Source: DASZQY01 sp035548515
GTDB taxonomy: Bacteria; Pseudomonadota; Alphaproteobacteria; Rhizobiales; Kaistiaceae
Direction: 5' to 3'
Length of the DNA: 64,000 bases
NCBI GenBank assembly: GCA_035548515.1
Contig: DASZSW010000026.1
Span: 62,001 to 126,000, forward strand
The notes under the pieces: model-generated
What the model was told of the DNA's origin: nothing
Databases searched by the model: none
The model's input: only the letters and a program-made list of their open reading frames with translations
Program-made: the position numbers and the translations under genes
In this document: positions 1 to 8,404 of the stretch, one piece after another
How positions within the stretch are numbered: the stretch's first letter is position 1
Layout of the letters: each line of letters opens with the position of its first letter

Positions 1-338
1 GCCTCGGGCAGCAGGAATGCCGTGTGCACCTCGGCGGCGACTTCCTTCGGCGCGGCGAAGAGGCTCGCGGTCACGACAAAGCCAGCGGCGATCGCGCGCG
101 GCGGCGGCGCGATCATGTCGGCTTTGGCGATACGATTGATATTGGTGAAAGCGGGCAGGGCAGCGGGACGGATCGAAGCTGTGGCACTGGCATCGACGAC
201 GACGGCCGCGTCTGCCACCGGCGCATCACGATGGCCGAGCGTGGTGTATCCGGCAACGATGGCAAGTGCGGCGTAGGCGGCGCGCACATACCACGTCTTC
301 CGACGGAATCGGTTCCGCTGCCTCCCCCGTACGACCAC
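1..338 (-). CDS. partial membrane-anchored protein, N-terminal part only
   Basis: The open frame runs off the left edge, so only about 112 N-terminal residues are seen. The GTG start at 338 follows an in-frame TAA by one codon and has a GGAG six bases upstream, which fixes the start well. A basic stretch (RRK, about residues 13-15) precedes one hydrophobic segment, which suggests a single membrane anchor or uncleaved signal. The rest is Ala/Pro-rich and would lie outside the cytoplasm. No catalytic motif is visible; exported cell-wall enzymes of this group can begin this way, but that is only a guess. Confidence 0.6.
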   Translation of the reverse strand, partial: MVVRGRQRNRFRRKTWYVRAAYAALAIVAGYTTLGHRDAPVADAAVVVDASATASIRPAALPAFTNINRIAKADMIAPPPRAIAAGFVVTASLFAAPKEVAAEVHTAFLLPE

Positions 339-743
339 GCTTTACTCCACGCACACTGGCACCCGCGCGTCGCTTCGATCCCTCCGCAGTGGACCTCGGC
401 AGACGCAGCCCCGAAGACGCCAGTGATGCGGGATTAACCTTGAAGTCCGGTTAATGCCGGCAAACCGCCGCCCCCTCGTCAGGGGATAATTCACTGTCCG
501 AATCGGGCTGTAATGGGGGGCTGCCGGGGTTATCCCAAGGCAAGGCACGCCTGTCCCCAGTCGAATCGCGGCAGTGGAAAATGGCGGCTCGCGGGTTGCA
601 TGTGCCGTTCATGTGACGCTTGTCACGGTCGCGACATCGGGAATCGGCCAAACTCAACCGCCTGCTCCCGCCTAGCCTGCGGTCACAATGTCGCGGTATC
701 TTTGCGGCGGGGGTGATCAGCCCACCAATTCGAGGTGATTGTG
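339..743. other. 405-base gap between divergent genes
   Basis: No convincing coding frame is seen here on either strand. It should hold the promoters of the leftward partial gene and the rightward secreted protein. TTAA half sites occur near 434 and 451 but are 13 bases apart, not the 7 expected of a CtrA box. Confidence 0.4.
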
Positions 744-1202
744 ATGAGACGCCTATTTCTCTCTCTGGCCGTAGCGCTCGGGGCCGCGTTTTCGGTTATC
801 GGTGCCGCCGCGGCGGCCACCGCCGATCAGGAAGCTGCCTTCGTCGCCGCCTACAAGACTGCCTTCGAGGCCAAAGATGCTGCTGCTCTTCAGGCGCTGC
901 TCTACTCCGGCGGCGACCCGATGGCGATGGAGTTCTACGGTCAGATGATGACGGCCGAAATGGCCGACGGAAAGCTGACCTCCATCGAACTCCAAGACCT
1001 CACGCCGGACGACATTGCCAATGCGTCGACCGTGCAGGAGATGCCTTCGGGCAAGATGCAGCTTACGCCGAAGCCATACAAGAAGCTGGTGCTGAAGGTC
1101 GACACAAAGACCGCCGACACGACGTCGTCGAGCAATAGCGAAGTCTTCGTCGCCGAAGACGGCGGCAAGATCGTCATCGCCGTTCCGGCGCCGGCCAAGT
1201 AG
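744..1202 (+). CDS. small secreted protein, function unknown
   Basis: The 152-residue product starts with a clear Sec signal peptide (MRR, hydrophobic core, then AAAA near residue 24) and so is probably periplasmic. ATG 744 was chosen over the upstream in-frame GTG codons at 735 and 741 because a GAGG sits 8 bases upstream of it. The mature part is about 125 residues with many acidic and Thr/Ser residues and no cysteine pair or catalytic motif. It lies 72 bases before a cNMP-binding membrane protein on the same strand and may be co-transcribed with it. The family is not recognised. Confidence 0.75.
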   Translation: MRRLFLSLAVALGAAFSVIGAAAAATADQEAAFVAAYKTAFEAKDAAALQALLYSGGDPMAMEFYGQMMTAEMADGKLTSIELQDLTPDDIANASTVQEMPSGKMQLTPKPYKKLVLKVDTKTADTTSSSNSEVFVAEDGGKIVIAVPAPAK

Positions 1203-1274
1203 CAACAACGACAACCGGCGCCGGGTGGGCACGCCCCGGCGCCGCAATTTTTCCCGATCAGGAGATCACGCGCG

Positions 1275-1889
1275 ATGACCACGCCGGACATCGTTGGATT
1301 GCTGGCGCTGGTTCTGCTGCTCGCTGCCGCCTGGGCCAAGCCCGTCGAGTGGCTGCGCGGATTGTCGGCTGTCGCGAACCTCGCGATGGTCGCCTACGGG
1401 ATCATCACTGCCCAGTATCCGCTGGCGCTCCTCTCCGCGTTGATTCTCGCCGTGAACGCATGGCGGCTTTACGAGACGCGTGCGCTGGTCTCGGTCACCC
1501 GCGACGCAACCGCCGCAAGCGCAGCGCCGATCACGATGGATTGGCTACTCCCGTACATGCGGCCGCTCGCTTTGCCCACCGGCACCGTCGTGTTCAACAA
1601 GGATGCGCCGGCCGACGCGATGTATTTCATCTCGCACGGCCGCATCCGCTTCGAAGAAATTGGCGTCGAGATGGGGAAGGGCGCGCTCTTCGGCGAGATC
1701 GGCATCTTCTCGCACGACAAGCGCCGCACCGCGACCGCCAAGACGCTGGAAGACACCGCACTGATGCAGGTCAGCGCCGACAAGGTGCGCGAACTCTACT
1801 ACCAGAACCCGGACTTTGGCTTCTTCATCGTCGACCTGATAACGCGTCGCCTCATGGAAGACGCCGCCGCGGGAACGCTGAAGCCCTAA
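1275..1889 (+). CDS. membrane protein with cyclic-nucleotide-binding-type domain
   Basis: This 204-residue protein has two parts. Residues 1-70 form two or three hydrophobic helices. Residues about 95-195 match the cNMP-binding fold: a PTGTVVFNKDAPADAMYFI strand-turn unit followed by GALFGEIGIF, the phosphate-binding-cassette position (family form G-E-[IL]-x-L). The cassette lacks the usual downstream R-T-A in perfect form (it reads RRTATA), so ligand binding is likely but unproven. It probably senses a nucleotide or acts as a structural module at the inner membrane. AGGAG lies upstream of ATG 1275. The TAA stop overlaps the stop of the convergent neighbour by two bases. Confidence 0.8.
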   Translation: MTTPDIVGLLALVLLLAAAWAKPVEWLRGLSAVANLAMVAYGIITAQYPLALLSALILAVNAWRLYETRALVSVTRDATAASAAPITMDWLLPYMRPLALPTGTVVFNKDAPADAMYFISHGRIRFEEIGVEMGKGALFGEIGIFSHDKRRTATAKTLEDTALMQVSADKVRELYYQNPDFGFFIVDLITRRLMEDAAAGTLKP

Positions 1890-2839
1890 CCGCGTCCGCC
1901 CAGGCGGAAGCCCGGGGCAGGGCGCTCCTTGAGGATCTCGCGCCGGAACCGGAACATCTGCGCCGGCCGCCCGCGCGGCCGCTGCATCATCGCTCCCGTC
2001 GGCTCGACCAGTTCAGCGCCTTCCACCAGACGGCGGAAATTCTGCTTGTGCAGATGGCGGCCGGAGATTGCTTCGACGGTGGTCTGCAGTTCGGTCAGCG
2101 TGAATTCGTCCGCCATCAGTTCGAAAACCACCGGACGGTACTTGAGCTTTGCCCTCAGCCGCGAGATCGCCGTCGCCAGGATGCGGCGATGGTCGTAGCG
2201 CATCGCTGCGCCGGCGGAAAATTTCGCCGGCGTCCCGCGTCCATCGCGTCCCGCCTCCGCCACCAGCCCCGCTTCGTAAAGAAGCTCGTAGCGATCGAGC
2301 GCCCGCTCCTCGTCCCATGGCGCCCCATCGGCGCCGAACGCCAGCCGCACCCGCTCGCTGCGGCCGAGTGGCTTGCCGTCGCTTTTTTCCGCGCTGCCCT
2401 TGGCCCAACGCGCGAGCGCCGGCAGCAACGTCTCGTCGAGGATCGCTGGCCGCCCGCCGCGCCAATCCTCCCAGGGGAAAAATTCGTACCAGCGCCGCCA
2501 GCTCGCGCCGGCCCGTGCCAGCGCCTCCGAGGGTTCGTCATCGAGCCGCGTCAGGGCGAGGTAACCCACGGACACCAGATGCGGGCCGATGTCGCCCGAC
2601 AGCGAATGACGGCCGCGGTCGCCGAACGTGTAGAGCTGCTCCGCGTAGCCCAGCTTCAGTGCGCTCTGGTCGGCGACGAAAGCACGCAGGCCCGCTTCGA
2701 ACGTCCGGTGTGCGATCGGATCGAAGGGCCCGAAGGGCAGGGTGTCGCCGGCGACTACGAGGATCAGCGGCTGCCCGTCCGCGACTGCCACGATCGCTGC
2801 GTTGAGCCCGATCTCGATCGGCCGCGGCGCGGTGCTCAT
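1886..2839 (-). CDS. NUDIX-related transcriptional regulator (NAD regulator, NrtR-like)
   Basis: The 317-residue protein matches the alphaproteobacterial NAD-regulator family (COG4111). Residues 1-200 form a NUDIX-like fold without an intact NUDIX box, consistent with a ligand sensor rather than an enzyme. Residues about 215-300 form a winged-helix DNA-binding region (FTLTELQTTVEAISGRHLHKQ and following basic residues). Known NrtR-type proteins repress NAD biosynthesis genes and respond to ADP-ribose. Its ATG overlaps the TGA of the upstream tyrosine phosphatase (ATGA), so the two are probably translated together. Confidence 0.75.
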   Translation of the reverse strand: MSTAPRPIEIGLNAAIVAVADGQPLILVVAGDTLPFGPFDPIAHRTFEAGLRAFVADQSALKLGYAEQLYTFGDRGRHSLSGDIGPHLVSVGYLALTRLDDEPSEALARAGASWRRWYEFFPWEDWRGGRPAILDETLLPALARWAKGSAEKSDGKPLGRSERVRLAFGADGAPWDEERALDRYELLYEAGLVAEAGRDGRGTPAKFSAGAAMRYDHRRILATAISRLRAKLKYRPVVFELMADEFTLTELQTTVEAISGRHLHKQNFRRLVEGAELVEPTGAMMQRPRGRPAQMFRFRREILKERPAPGFRLGGRG

Positions 2840-3360
2840 CCGGCGCCGACCATGAGGGGAAGCCCGAACGGCACATTCTCCACGGCGTCCTCGCCACGAC
2901 CGATTTCGGCGATCGCGGCGACCATGCGGCCGTCGCGGCGAAGTAAGCGGTCCGCGAGCGATATCAGCAGCGGATTGGGTGTCGCGACGCGCGATGCGGC
3001 GCGGAGGCGTTGCGCGATCTCGCGCTCGTCACGCTCCGGCCGTACGGCGCACAGCGTAATGAAGGCTGCCGCGGTGGAGCGGCTTATACCGGCGTAGCAG
3101 TGCACGACCATCGGCTGCTCGCGCGACCACGTGCCGGCGAATTCGATCACGCGGCGGACGTGCTCTTCGCCCGGCAGGATCATGCCGTCCTGCGCCTCGA
3201 CGATATCGTTGATCCCGACAAACAGGTGATTGGCCTCTGCGATGGTCTCCGGCCGCTCCACCGGCGTCGCCGCGTTGATGACGCTCATGAGATGGCTGGC
3301 GCGTGTCGAGGCGACGGTCGCGGCGACTTGAGACAGCGGGCAGACGTAGATGGCTGGCAT
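2836..3360 (-). CDS. dual-specificity/tyrosine phosphatase-like protein
   Basis: The 174-residue cytosolic protein carries the phosphatase signature HCYAGISRST at about residues 80-89, the C-x5-R active-site loop, with Cys as nucleophile and Arg binding phosphate. ATG 3360 is chosen because AGGA lies six bases upstream; a longer frame upstream lacks any such signal. The start of the NAD regulator overlaps its stop. Such phosphatases are common in Hyphomicrobiales, but the substrate is unknown. The pairing with an NAD regulator suggests a nucleotide-related or signalling role, which is inference. Confidence 0.8.
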   Translation of the reverse strand: MPAIYVCPLSQVAATVASTRASHLMSVINAATPVERPETIAEANHLFVGINDIVEAQDGMILPGEEHVRRVIEFAGTWSREQPMVVHCYAGISRSTAAAFITLCAVRPERDEREIAQRLRAASRVATPNPLLISLADRLLRRDGRMVAAIAEIGRGEDAVENVPFGLPLMVGAG

Positions 3361-3406
3361 GATCGGTCCTGTGGGCGAGCGAATGTAGGTCGCCGGCGCT
3401 TCGCCG

Positions 3407-4027
3407 TCACGCCTCCCGCGCGACAGCCTTTTCGATCTCGGTGAATCGCTTGAGGAAGCGCTTTTCCGCCGTTGGCGCCGGCCACGGGTCCAGATCCAGT
3501 TTGCTGCCATCCACGCCCGACGGACGGCCGAAGAAACGCACCGCCTCCGCGTCGCCAAAGCCGGCGAGCCGCACCGCCTCGTGATAGGCCGCAATCCGGT
3601 CGGCCGTTTTCACGGCCGCCGTGAGTTTGGGGGGGAGCACCGGCGGTAGCCCAAACCGCACGTGAATGGCGGCAAGTAAGCGCCCCTCGACCGCGCGGTA
3701 CTCACCGCCGAGCAGCACCTTGAACGGCGAGATGAGGTCGCCGATCACATACTCCGGTGCGTCGTGGAGCATCACCGCCAACCGGCCGCGCGCCCCGATC
3801 TCAGGTGCGACCTTCGCGGCAATCTCGTCGACGATCAGCGTGTGCTGCGCCACCGAAAAGGCGTGTGCTCCGGTCGTCTGCCCGTTCCAGCGCGCGACCC
3901 GGGCGAGCCCATGCGCGATATCGTCTATTTCGACGTCGAGCGGAGACGGGTCGATCAGGTCGAGCCGCCTTCCCGACAGCATGCGCTGCCAGGCGCGCGG
4001 ATCACCGGGCGCGGTCTTTTTCGCCAT
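3407..4027 (-). CDS. HD-domain phosphohydrolase (YfbR-like)
   Basis: The 206-residue protein has the HD metal-binding arrangement: a His in FSVAQHTLIV (about residue 58), the HD pair in VMLHDAPEYV (about residues 84-85) and a downstream Asp in KTADRIAAYHEA. This matches the YfbR/HDDC2-like group, which includes 5'-nucleotidases acting on deoxynucleoside monophosphates. ATG 4027 is used because it shares a base with the TGA of the upstream YgfZ gene (TGATG), typical of translational coupling; the longer frame from 4057 would start inside that gene. Exact substrate is uncertain. Confidence 0.8.
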   Translation of the reverse strand: MAKKTAPGDPRAWQRMLSGRRLDLIDPSPLDVEIDDIAHGLARVARWNGQTTGAHAFSVAQHTLIVDEIAAKVAPEIGARGRLAVMLHDAPEYVIGDLISPFKVLLGGEYRAVEGRLLAAIHVRFGLPPVLPPKLTAAVKTADRIAAYHEAVRLAGFGDAEAVRFFGRPSGVDGSKLDLDPWPAPTAEKRFLKRFTEIEKAVAREA

Positions 4028-4899
4028 CACTCGTCGGCCGTCACGGCGGCCGGCCACGTGAACCTGGCCCAGGGCGGCAACGTCAATGTCAGCGGTACGC
4101 CGCCGGCAACGATCGGGATGCCGGCATCCATCGCTTCTTTCGCACGGTCGAGGCGAACGAGCGCGAGCGCAGCAGTGCCGGCGGACGAGCCGAGCGCGCC
4201 CAACGCGCGCTCGCCGGCGGTGACGGGAGTACCCGGGCCGGGGAGAGCACCGTCGCCCGCTGTTATCACGAACCGCCGCCGGGCAGTACCGCGATGCTCC
4301 ATGCGCGACACGACTTCCTGTCCGACGTAGCAGCCCTTCTTGAAGTCGAGGCCGCCGAGCTGGTCCATATCTGCGTCATGCGGAAACGCGTCGCCAAACG
4401 CGAAGTCGATACCACCCTCAGGAATGCCGAGGCGGATGCGGTGAGCGTCATATTCCGCAGCCGTGCCCTCCACGAAATCCGGCGCCATGTCAGCGCCGGC
4501 CGGCACGATGGCTCGGTAGCCCAGCGCCGGCAGTCTCGGATCGGGCGCGCTAGGTCCGTCGACGATCAGCGTGCCGTTGCCCCACGCCGCCGCGACAATG
4601 CGCTCCTCAGATAGGTCCGCGATCTCGACTTTGGCACGAAGGCGATAGAACCCCAGGCGCCTGGCGAAATCCGCAGCGAGCCCGCGCGGCACATCGAACA
4701 GGAACCGTTCTCCGTCGCGCAAGATGATGGCGTCGAACAGAATCTTACCTTGCGGAGTCAGCAACGCCCCGAACGCCGCCTGCCCGGGCGCCTTCGGCAT
4801 GTCTCTGGTGATGAGATCGTTGAGCAGCATCTCCGCATCGGGACCGCCGACCGCGACAACGCCACGCCGGGAAAGTTCAACAATCCTGCCTGCTACCAT
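4027..4899 (-). CDS. ygfZ: YgfZ/GcvT folate-binding protein, Fe-S cluster assembly factor
   Basis: The 290-residue protein belongs to the tetrahydrofolate-binding YgfZ family, which supports maturation or repair of certain Fe-S enzymes. The diagnostic motif K-G-C-Y-V-G-Q-E occurs at about residues 188-195 (family K-G-C-[FYW]-x-G-Q-E), with the essential Cys. ATG 4899 gives the usual N-terminus (hydrophobic strand, then D-A-x-x-x-L-N-D-L-I-T). The open frame extends far upstream but would run into the divergent gene. The start lies 69 bases from that dihydroorotase-like gene, so their promoters share this gap. The HD phosphohydrolase follows with a one-base overlap. Confidence 0.85.
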   Translation of the reverse strand: MVAGRIVELSRRGVVAVGGPDAEMLLNDLITRDMPKAPGQAAFGALLTPQGKILFDAIILRDGERFLFDVPRGLAADFARRLGFYRLRAKVEIADLSEERIVAAAWGNGTLIVDGPSAPDPRLPALGYRAIVPAGADMAPDFVEGTAAEYDAHRIRLGIPEGGIDFAFGDAFPHDADMDQLGGLDFKKGCYVGQEVVSRMEHRGTARRRFVITAGDGALPGPGTPVTAGERALGALGSSAGTAALALVRLDRAKEAMDAGIPIVAGGVPLTLTLPPWARFTWPAAVTADE

Positions 4900-4968
4900 G
4901 GCTTCCAGCCTTGCAACCTTGCTTGCGCCTAAGTAAGCGGGAGGCAGTGCCCCGGCAAGGACCGATGC

Positions 4969-6309
4969 GTGGCGACCACTTACGAACGCGTTTTCATCAA
5001 CGGCACCGTCGTCAATCACGACGGCATCGGCAAACGCGATATCGGCGTGCGCGGCGGCAAGATCGCAGCGCTGGGCAACATCGACCCCACGCAGGCCGGC
5101 GAGGTCGTCGATTGCACCGGGCTGCATATCCTGCCGGGCGTGATTGACACCCAGGTCCACTTCCGCGAGCCGGGCGCCGAGCACAAGGAGGACCTGGAGT
5201 CCGGCTCCCGTGCCGCCGTCATGGGTGGCGTCACCGCCGTCTTCGAGATGCCCAACACCAATCCGCTGACAGTCACGGCGGAGGCGCTGGCCGACAAGGT
5301 GAAGCGCGCGAGCGATCGCATGCACTGCGACTTCGCCTTCTTTGTAGGCGGCACCCATCTGAACGCGCCCCACGTCGGCGAACTGGAGCGGTTGCCGGGG
5401 GCGGCGGGCATCAAGATTTTCATGGGCTCATCAACCGGCGATCTTCTGGTTGGCGACGACGAGGGCCTTCGCGCCATCCTCACGAAGGTGCGCCGTCGCG
5501 TCTCTGTCCATTCCGAGGACGAGCCGCGCCTGCGCGAACGCCTTACCGAACGCATCAAGGGCGATCCGTCGTCGCATCCGGTGTGGCGCGACGTCACTGC
5601 TGCGCTCCGCTCGACGCGCCGCCTGGTACGCATCGCGCGGGAGGAGGGAGCCCGCGTCCACGTCCTCCACATCTCCACGGCGGAGGAGATGGAGTACCTT
5701 CGCGCCGAGAAGGACGTCGCCTCGGTGGAGGTGACGCCGCAACACCTGACGTTGGACGCGTCGAGTTATTTCCTGCTTGGCACGCGGTTGCAGATGAATC
5801 CGCCGATCCGCGAAGCCCGCCATCGCGAGCGGCTGTGGCAGGCAGTCGCCGACGGCACCGCCGATATCCTTGGCTCGGATCACGCGCCGCACACGCTGGC
5901 GGAGAAGGCGAAGCCCTATCCCGAGTCGCCATCCGGCATGCCGGGCGTGCAGACGCTGGTGCCGATCATGCTGAACCACGTCGCCCAGCGACGCCTCAGC
6001 CTCGAGCGGTTCGTGGACATGACCAGCCACGGCCCTGCGCGGCTGTTTCAGATGGCCGGCAAAGGCCGCATCGCGGCTGGCTACGACGCCGATCTGACGG
6101 TAGTCGACCTGAAGCGGCGGCAAACCATTACCGACGAGATGATGGCATCACGCTCGGGGTGGACCCCATACGCGGGCACCACGGTCACCGGCTGGCCGGT
6201 GGGCACCGTCGTGCGCGGACATCGCGTCATGTGGGAGGGTGTGCTCTCTACACGCGGCATCGGTCGCGCAGTGCGATTCTCCGAGGCGCTGCCGCGGAGC
6301 GCGCGCTAG
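4969..6309 (+). CDS. pyrC: dihydroorotase-type amidohydrolase
   Basis: The 446-residue amidohydrolase-superfamily protein would interconvert dihydroorotate and carbamoyl-aspartate in pyrimidine synthesis. The first metal motif reads DTQVHFREPG (about residues 60-69): Gln replaces the first His of the usual H-x-H, as in a known dihydroorotase subgroup. Other ligands are visible: KIFMGSSTG (carbamylated-Lys position), VHSEDE, HVLHIS and GSDHAPH. The start is GTG 4969 with AAGGA seven bases upstream. It may be a genuine PyrC or a paralogue; no pyrB is near. Its TAG overlaps the convergent neighbour's stop. Confidence 0.75.
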   Translation: MATTYERVFINGTVVNHDGIGKRDIGVRGGKIAALGNIDPTQAGEVVDCTGLHILPGVIDTQVHFREPGAEHKEDLESGSRAAVMGGVTAVFEMPNTNPLTVTAEALADKVKRASDRMHCDFAFFVGGTHLNAPHVGELERLPGAAGIKIFMGSSTGDLLVGDDEGLRAILTKVRRRVSVHSEDEPRLRERLTERIKGDPSSHPVWRDVTAALRSTRRLVRIAREEGARVHVLHISTAEEMEYLRAEKDVASVEVTPQHLTLDASSYFLLGTRLQMNPPIREARHRERLWQAVADGTADILGSDHAPHTLAEKAKPYPESPSGMPGVQTLVPIMLNHVAQRRLSLERFVDMTSHGPARLFQMAGKGRIAAGYDADLTVVDLKRRQTITDEMMASRSGWTPYAGTTVTGWPVGTVVRGHRVMWEGVLSTRGIGRAVRFSEALPRSAR

Positions 6310-6998
6310 TCGCCAGCCGTGAAAAATTTCCACTGTCCGTCAGGCGAAATGCCGGCCCGGAAATAATCGTAGACGCCGTTCGCCAGCATGTCCTCGTAGT
6401 CGCCGGCGTAGACCAGCTTGAACAGCTGAACGAGTTGCGGCGGCGACAGCTTATCGATCGGGTACCGGGCGAAGTACGGCCAGAGATAGACCTCGTCCGG
6501 AGTTCCCACATCGACGTGGACGTAACCGGCCTCCAGCACCTCGATCAGGATTGCCAGAATCTCGCGGCCCTCCGAATCGCCCGACTGGAGCTTGAGATAG
6601 CCGATCGGATCACCAGCATCGCTCGGGCCGAAATCCGGTGGCTCGTGCTGAGCCGTGATGATGGTGCGCAGCTTCTCCGGATCGCCCGTTTCGGCAGCGG
6701 CGATGATCTGCTCGCGCAACCGCTGCACCGGCGCCGGCAACTTGCTGAAGTCGTACTCGACCGTCGGAATCTCGGCGGGCGCAGCGGACGTCGTGTCGGC
6801 ATCGGGAGTGGCCGTGTCAGGCCCGTTGTCGTTCGACGGCGCCGCGTTGGTGTCCGGCGGCGCGTCGGGGGGGACCTCCGCGGCGCCGTTGGTATCCGGC
6901 ACCGTGATCGTCTGGGTGGGCACCGCGGCGGCAAAGCCTTGCTCCACCGGCCAGGCGGCAAGCATCAACCCGATCAGTGACCAGCGAAGCGCGCGCAT
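6306..6998 (-). CDS. exported protein, function unknown
   Basis: The 230-residue product starts with a signal peptide (MRALRW, hydrophobic core, cleavage expected near GFAA, residue about 24). A low-complexity Pro/Asp/Thr/Ala linker follows to about residue 75. The C-terminal 150 residues form a folded domain with the segments VQRLREQIIAAAETGD and LPAPVQRLRE. Similar periplasmic proteins are widespread and unnamed in Hyphomicrobiales. ATG 6998 is preferred over upstream frame codons because it directly precedes the signal peptide. Function unknown. Confidence 0.7.
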   Translation of the reverse strand: MRALRWSLIGLMLAAWPVEQGFAAAVPTQTITVPDTNGAAEVPPDAPPDTNAAPSNDNGPDTATPDADTTSAAPAEIPTVEYDFSKLPAPVQRLREQIIAAAETGDPEKLRTIITAQHEPPDFGPSDAGDPIGYLKLQSGDSEGREILAILIEVLEAGYVHVDVGTPDEVYLWPYFARYPIDKLSPPQLVQLFKLVYAGDYEDMLANGVYDYFRAGISPDGQWKFFTAGD

Positions 6999-7111
6999 GC
7001 AATATGCCCCAAGGGGCCCGGCCAACGGCCGCGACCCCGTCAGGGCCACAGTCTAGGGCATCGGCCCGCGCAGAACCACGGCGGCCGCTGCATACCCGTG
7101 GAAAAACGGGA

Positions 7112-7375
7112 CTACTGAATAGTGCGTTCGTCGACCGTGAATTCCCGGGCGCGGATGCGCTTGGGGAGCGACGTGGCGAGTTCGGCGACCGGCTCTTCGC
7201 CATATGTCGCGATCAGATCGCAGAGCGCCGTGAACAGGGCGGCGTGTGCCAGAATCTCGGAATCCACGCCCTCAGCCATAGCCCCATCCCAGGCATCGCC
7301 GAGGTAAGCCAAGGCTACGCGTTTCTTTTCCGCGATCGAGAGATCCTCGCGCGCCGTCTCGTCTACCGCTGTCAT
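7112..7375 (-). CDS. small conserved cytosolic protein
   Basis: An 87-residue acidic, mostly helical protein with no signal peptide and no known motif. ATG 7375 is preferred over an upstream in-frame TTG at 7417. AAGGA lies about 11 bases upstream, rather far. A perfect TTAA-N7-TTAA box lies about 108 bases upstream of the start, so cell-cycle control by CtrA is plausible. Function unknown. Confidence 0.6.
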   Translation of the reverse strand: MTAVDETAREDLSIAEKKRVALAYLGDAWDGAMAEGVDSEILAHAALFTALCDLIATYGEEPVAELATSLPKRIRAREFTVDERTIQ

Positions 7376-7482
7376 TTTCGTCTTGTCCTTGATGATTGCG
7401 GTGGCGAGCGGCGCCAACAGGGTTAACGTCCGTCAAGGTATCACGGGTTTCCTGGAGCCGCAGCCGGATCGTCAAGAAAAGG

Positions 7483-7497
7483 TTAACGCGCTGTTAA
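7483..7497. promoter_or_regulatory. perfect CtrA-type box, TTAA-N7-TTAA
   Basis: TTAA, the seven bases cgcgctg, then TTAA. This is the full consensus of the alphaproteobacterial cell-cycle regulator CtrA. It lies upstream of the leftward 87-residue gene. A further half site, TTAACCAT, lies at 7525-7532 and another TTAA near 7423. Confidence 0.6.
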
Positions 7498-7532
7498 AAA
7501 ACCGCAGCTTTGCGGTAACCCTTGATTAACCA

Positions 7533-7946
7533 TCAGCGCCCGTAACGCGCCGTGATTTCCGCGGCTATTTTGGCGCCTTCGTCGAGGTAACGGTCGCTGG
7601 CTTCGGTCGCGGCCGGCGTGCACGACAGGTAGACCGACTTGTAGCTGTCGTAGCCCCGGTTAAAGCGATCGACCATGCGCGTGCGCCGGGCGTCGTCGGG
7701 CTGCTCGGTGTCCAAGAGCTTCTCCATCTGGTCGCGCCACTGATCGCCCTCGTTGGCGCCGCAGAGACCGCGGAGATAATGCATCGCGCCGAGGATCTCG
7801 GAGAGACGCAACAGGTCGGCTTCATAGGCGGGGGCCGGCGCTGCGGCGGGCGACGGAGCGGGGGGCACCTTCTGCGCCGCCGAGGCCGCGACAGCGGGGG
7901 AGGCACAAAGCATCAACATGAGAAAGGCGGGAGAGAGCTTAAGCAT
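7533..7946 (-). CDS. TIGR02301 family exported protein
   Basis: The 137-residue protein has a signal peptide (MLKLSPAFLMLMLCASPAVA, cleaved after about residue 20), a Pro/Ala-rich linker and a helical domain. That domain contains YLRGLCGANEGDQWRDQM and a second Cys in YLSCTPAAT; the two Cys could form a disulphide in the periplasm. The pattern is that of TIGR02301, an alphaproteobacterial family of unknown role. The start overlaps the end of the upstream NUDIX gene by 8 bases, a pairing seen often in this order. Confidence 0.8.
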   Translation of the reverse strand: MLKLSPAFLMLMLCASPAVAASAAQKVPPAPSPAAAPAPAYEADLLRLSEILGAMHYLRGLCGANEGDQWRDQMEKLLDTEQPDDARRTRMVDRFNRGYDSYKSVYLSCTPAATEASDRYLDEGAKIAAEITARYGR

Positions 7947-8352
7947 GCCTGGCGATGAGTTGTTTCGTTTCCTCGACCATGTGCAGCCCGGCGACCTCGC
8001 CGCGCGGCACCCATCTGGCCTCCGCCGCATCGTCGCCCGCGACCGGCGTGCCCGTCCCTTCGCCCCGGAACACCACAAGCACAATGTGCCGATCAGCGCT
8101 ACTGGCCGCTGTCGGGATGATCTCAACCGTCTCGATCTGCCTAAGGCCGCGCGCCGCGATCCCCGTTTCTTCCGCGACCTCGCGGGCCGCAGCCGCGGCC
8201 AGCGTTTCGCCCGTTTCCAGGTGGCCGCCGGGCAGGCTCCAGCAGCCCTTGAGCGGCGCCTTGCCGCGCTTCACCAGCAACACCCGCGTCCCGTCAACCA
8301 CGAGGGCGCTGACGCCAAGGACCGGACGGATGGTTGCGCTGTTGCCAGTCAT
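7939..8352 (-). CDS. NUDIX hydrolase
   Basis: The 137-residue NUDIX pyrophosphatase has the complete NUDIX box at about residues 42-64 (G-x5-E-x7-R-E-V-x-E-E-x-G-I, reading GHLETGE then REVAEETGI), which binds the catalytic divalent cation. The short length and N-terminus (VLGVSALVVDGTRVLLVKRG) fit a small house-cleaning or ADP-ribose/NTP pyrophosphatase. The substrate cannot be told from sequence. It is upstream of and overlaps the TIGR02301 gene. Confidence 0.85.
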   Translation of the reverse strand: MTGNSATIRPVLGVSALVVDGTRVLLVKRGKAPLKGCWSLPGGHLETGETLAAAAAREVAEETGIAARGLRQIETVEIIPTAASSADRHIVLVVFRGEGTGTPVAGDDAAEARWVPRGEVAGLHMVEETKQLIARHA

Positions 8353-8404
8353 GGCCGCTAACCGTATCTGCTAACCTCGCGCCGCTGAAGAGGCGACAAG
8401 ATCG

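Noticed and set aside
433..455. CtrA box in the first gap
   Set aside because: The TTAA half sites are 13 bases apart rather than 7.
620..1138. A 172-codon frame overlapping the secreted protein
   Set aside because: It is a shadow of the 744-1202 gene in another frame, with Arg-rich composition typical of out-of-frame high-GC DNA.
1349..3097. A 582-codon rightward frame
   Set aside because: It is very rich in Arg and Ala and runs antisense across the NAD regulator and phosphatase, which have clear family motifs.
4900..5373. Upstream extension of the YgfZ frame to 448 codons
   Set aside because: The extension overlaps the divergent dihydroorotase gene and is not family-like; ATG 4899 gives the known N-terminus.
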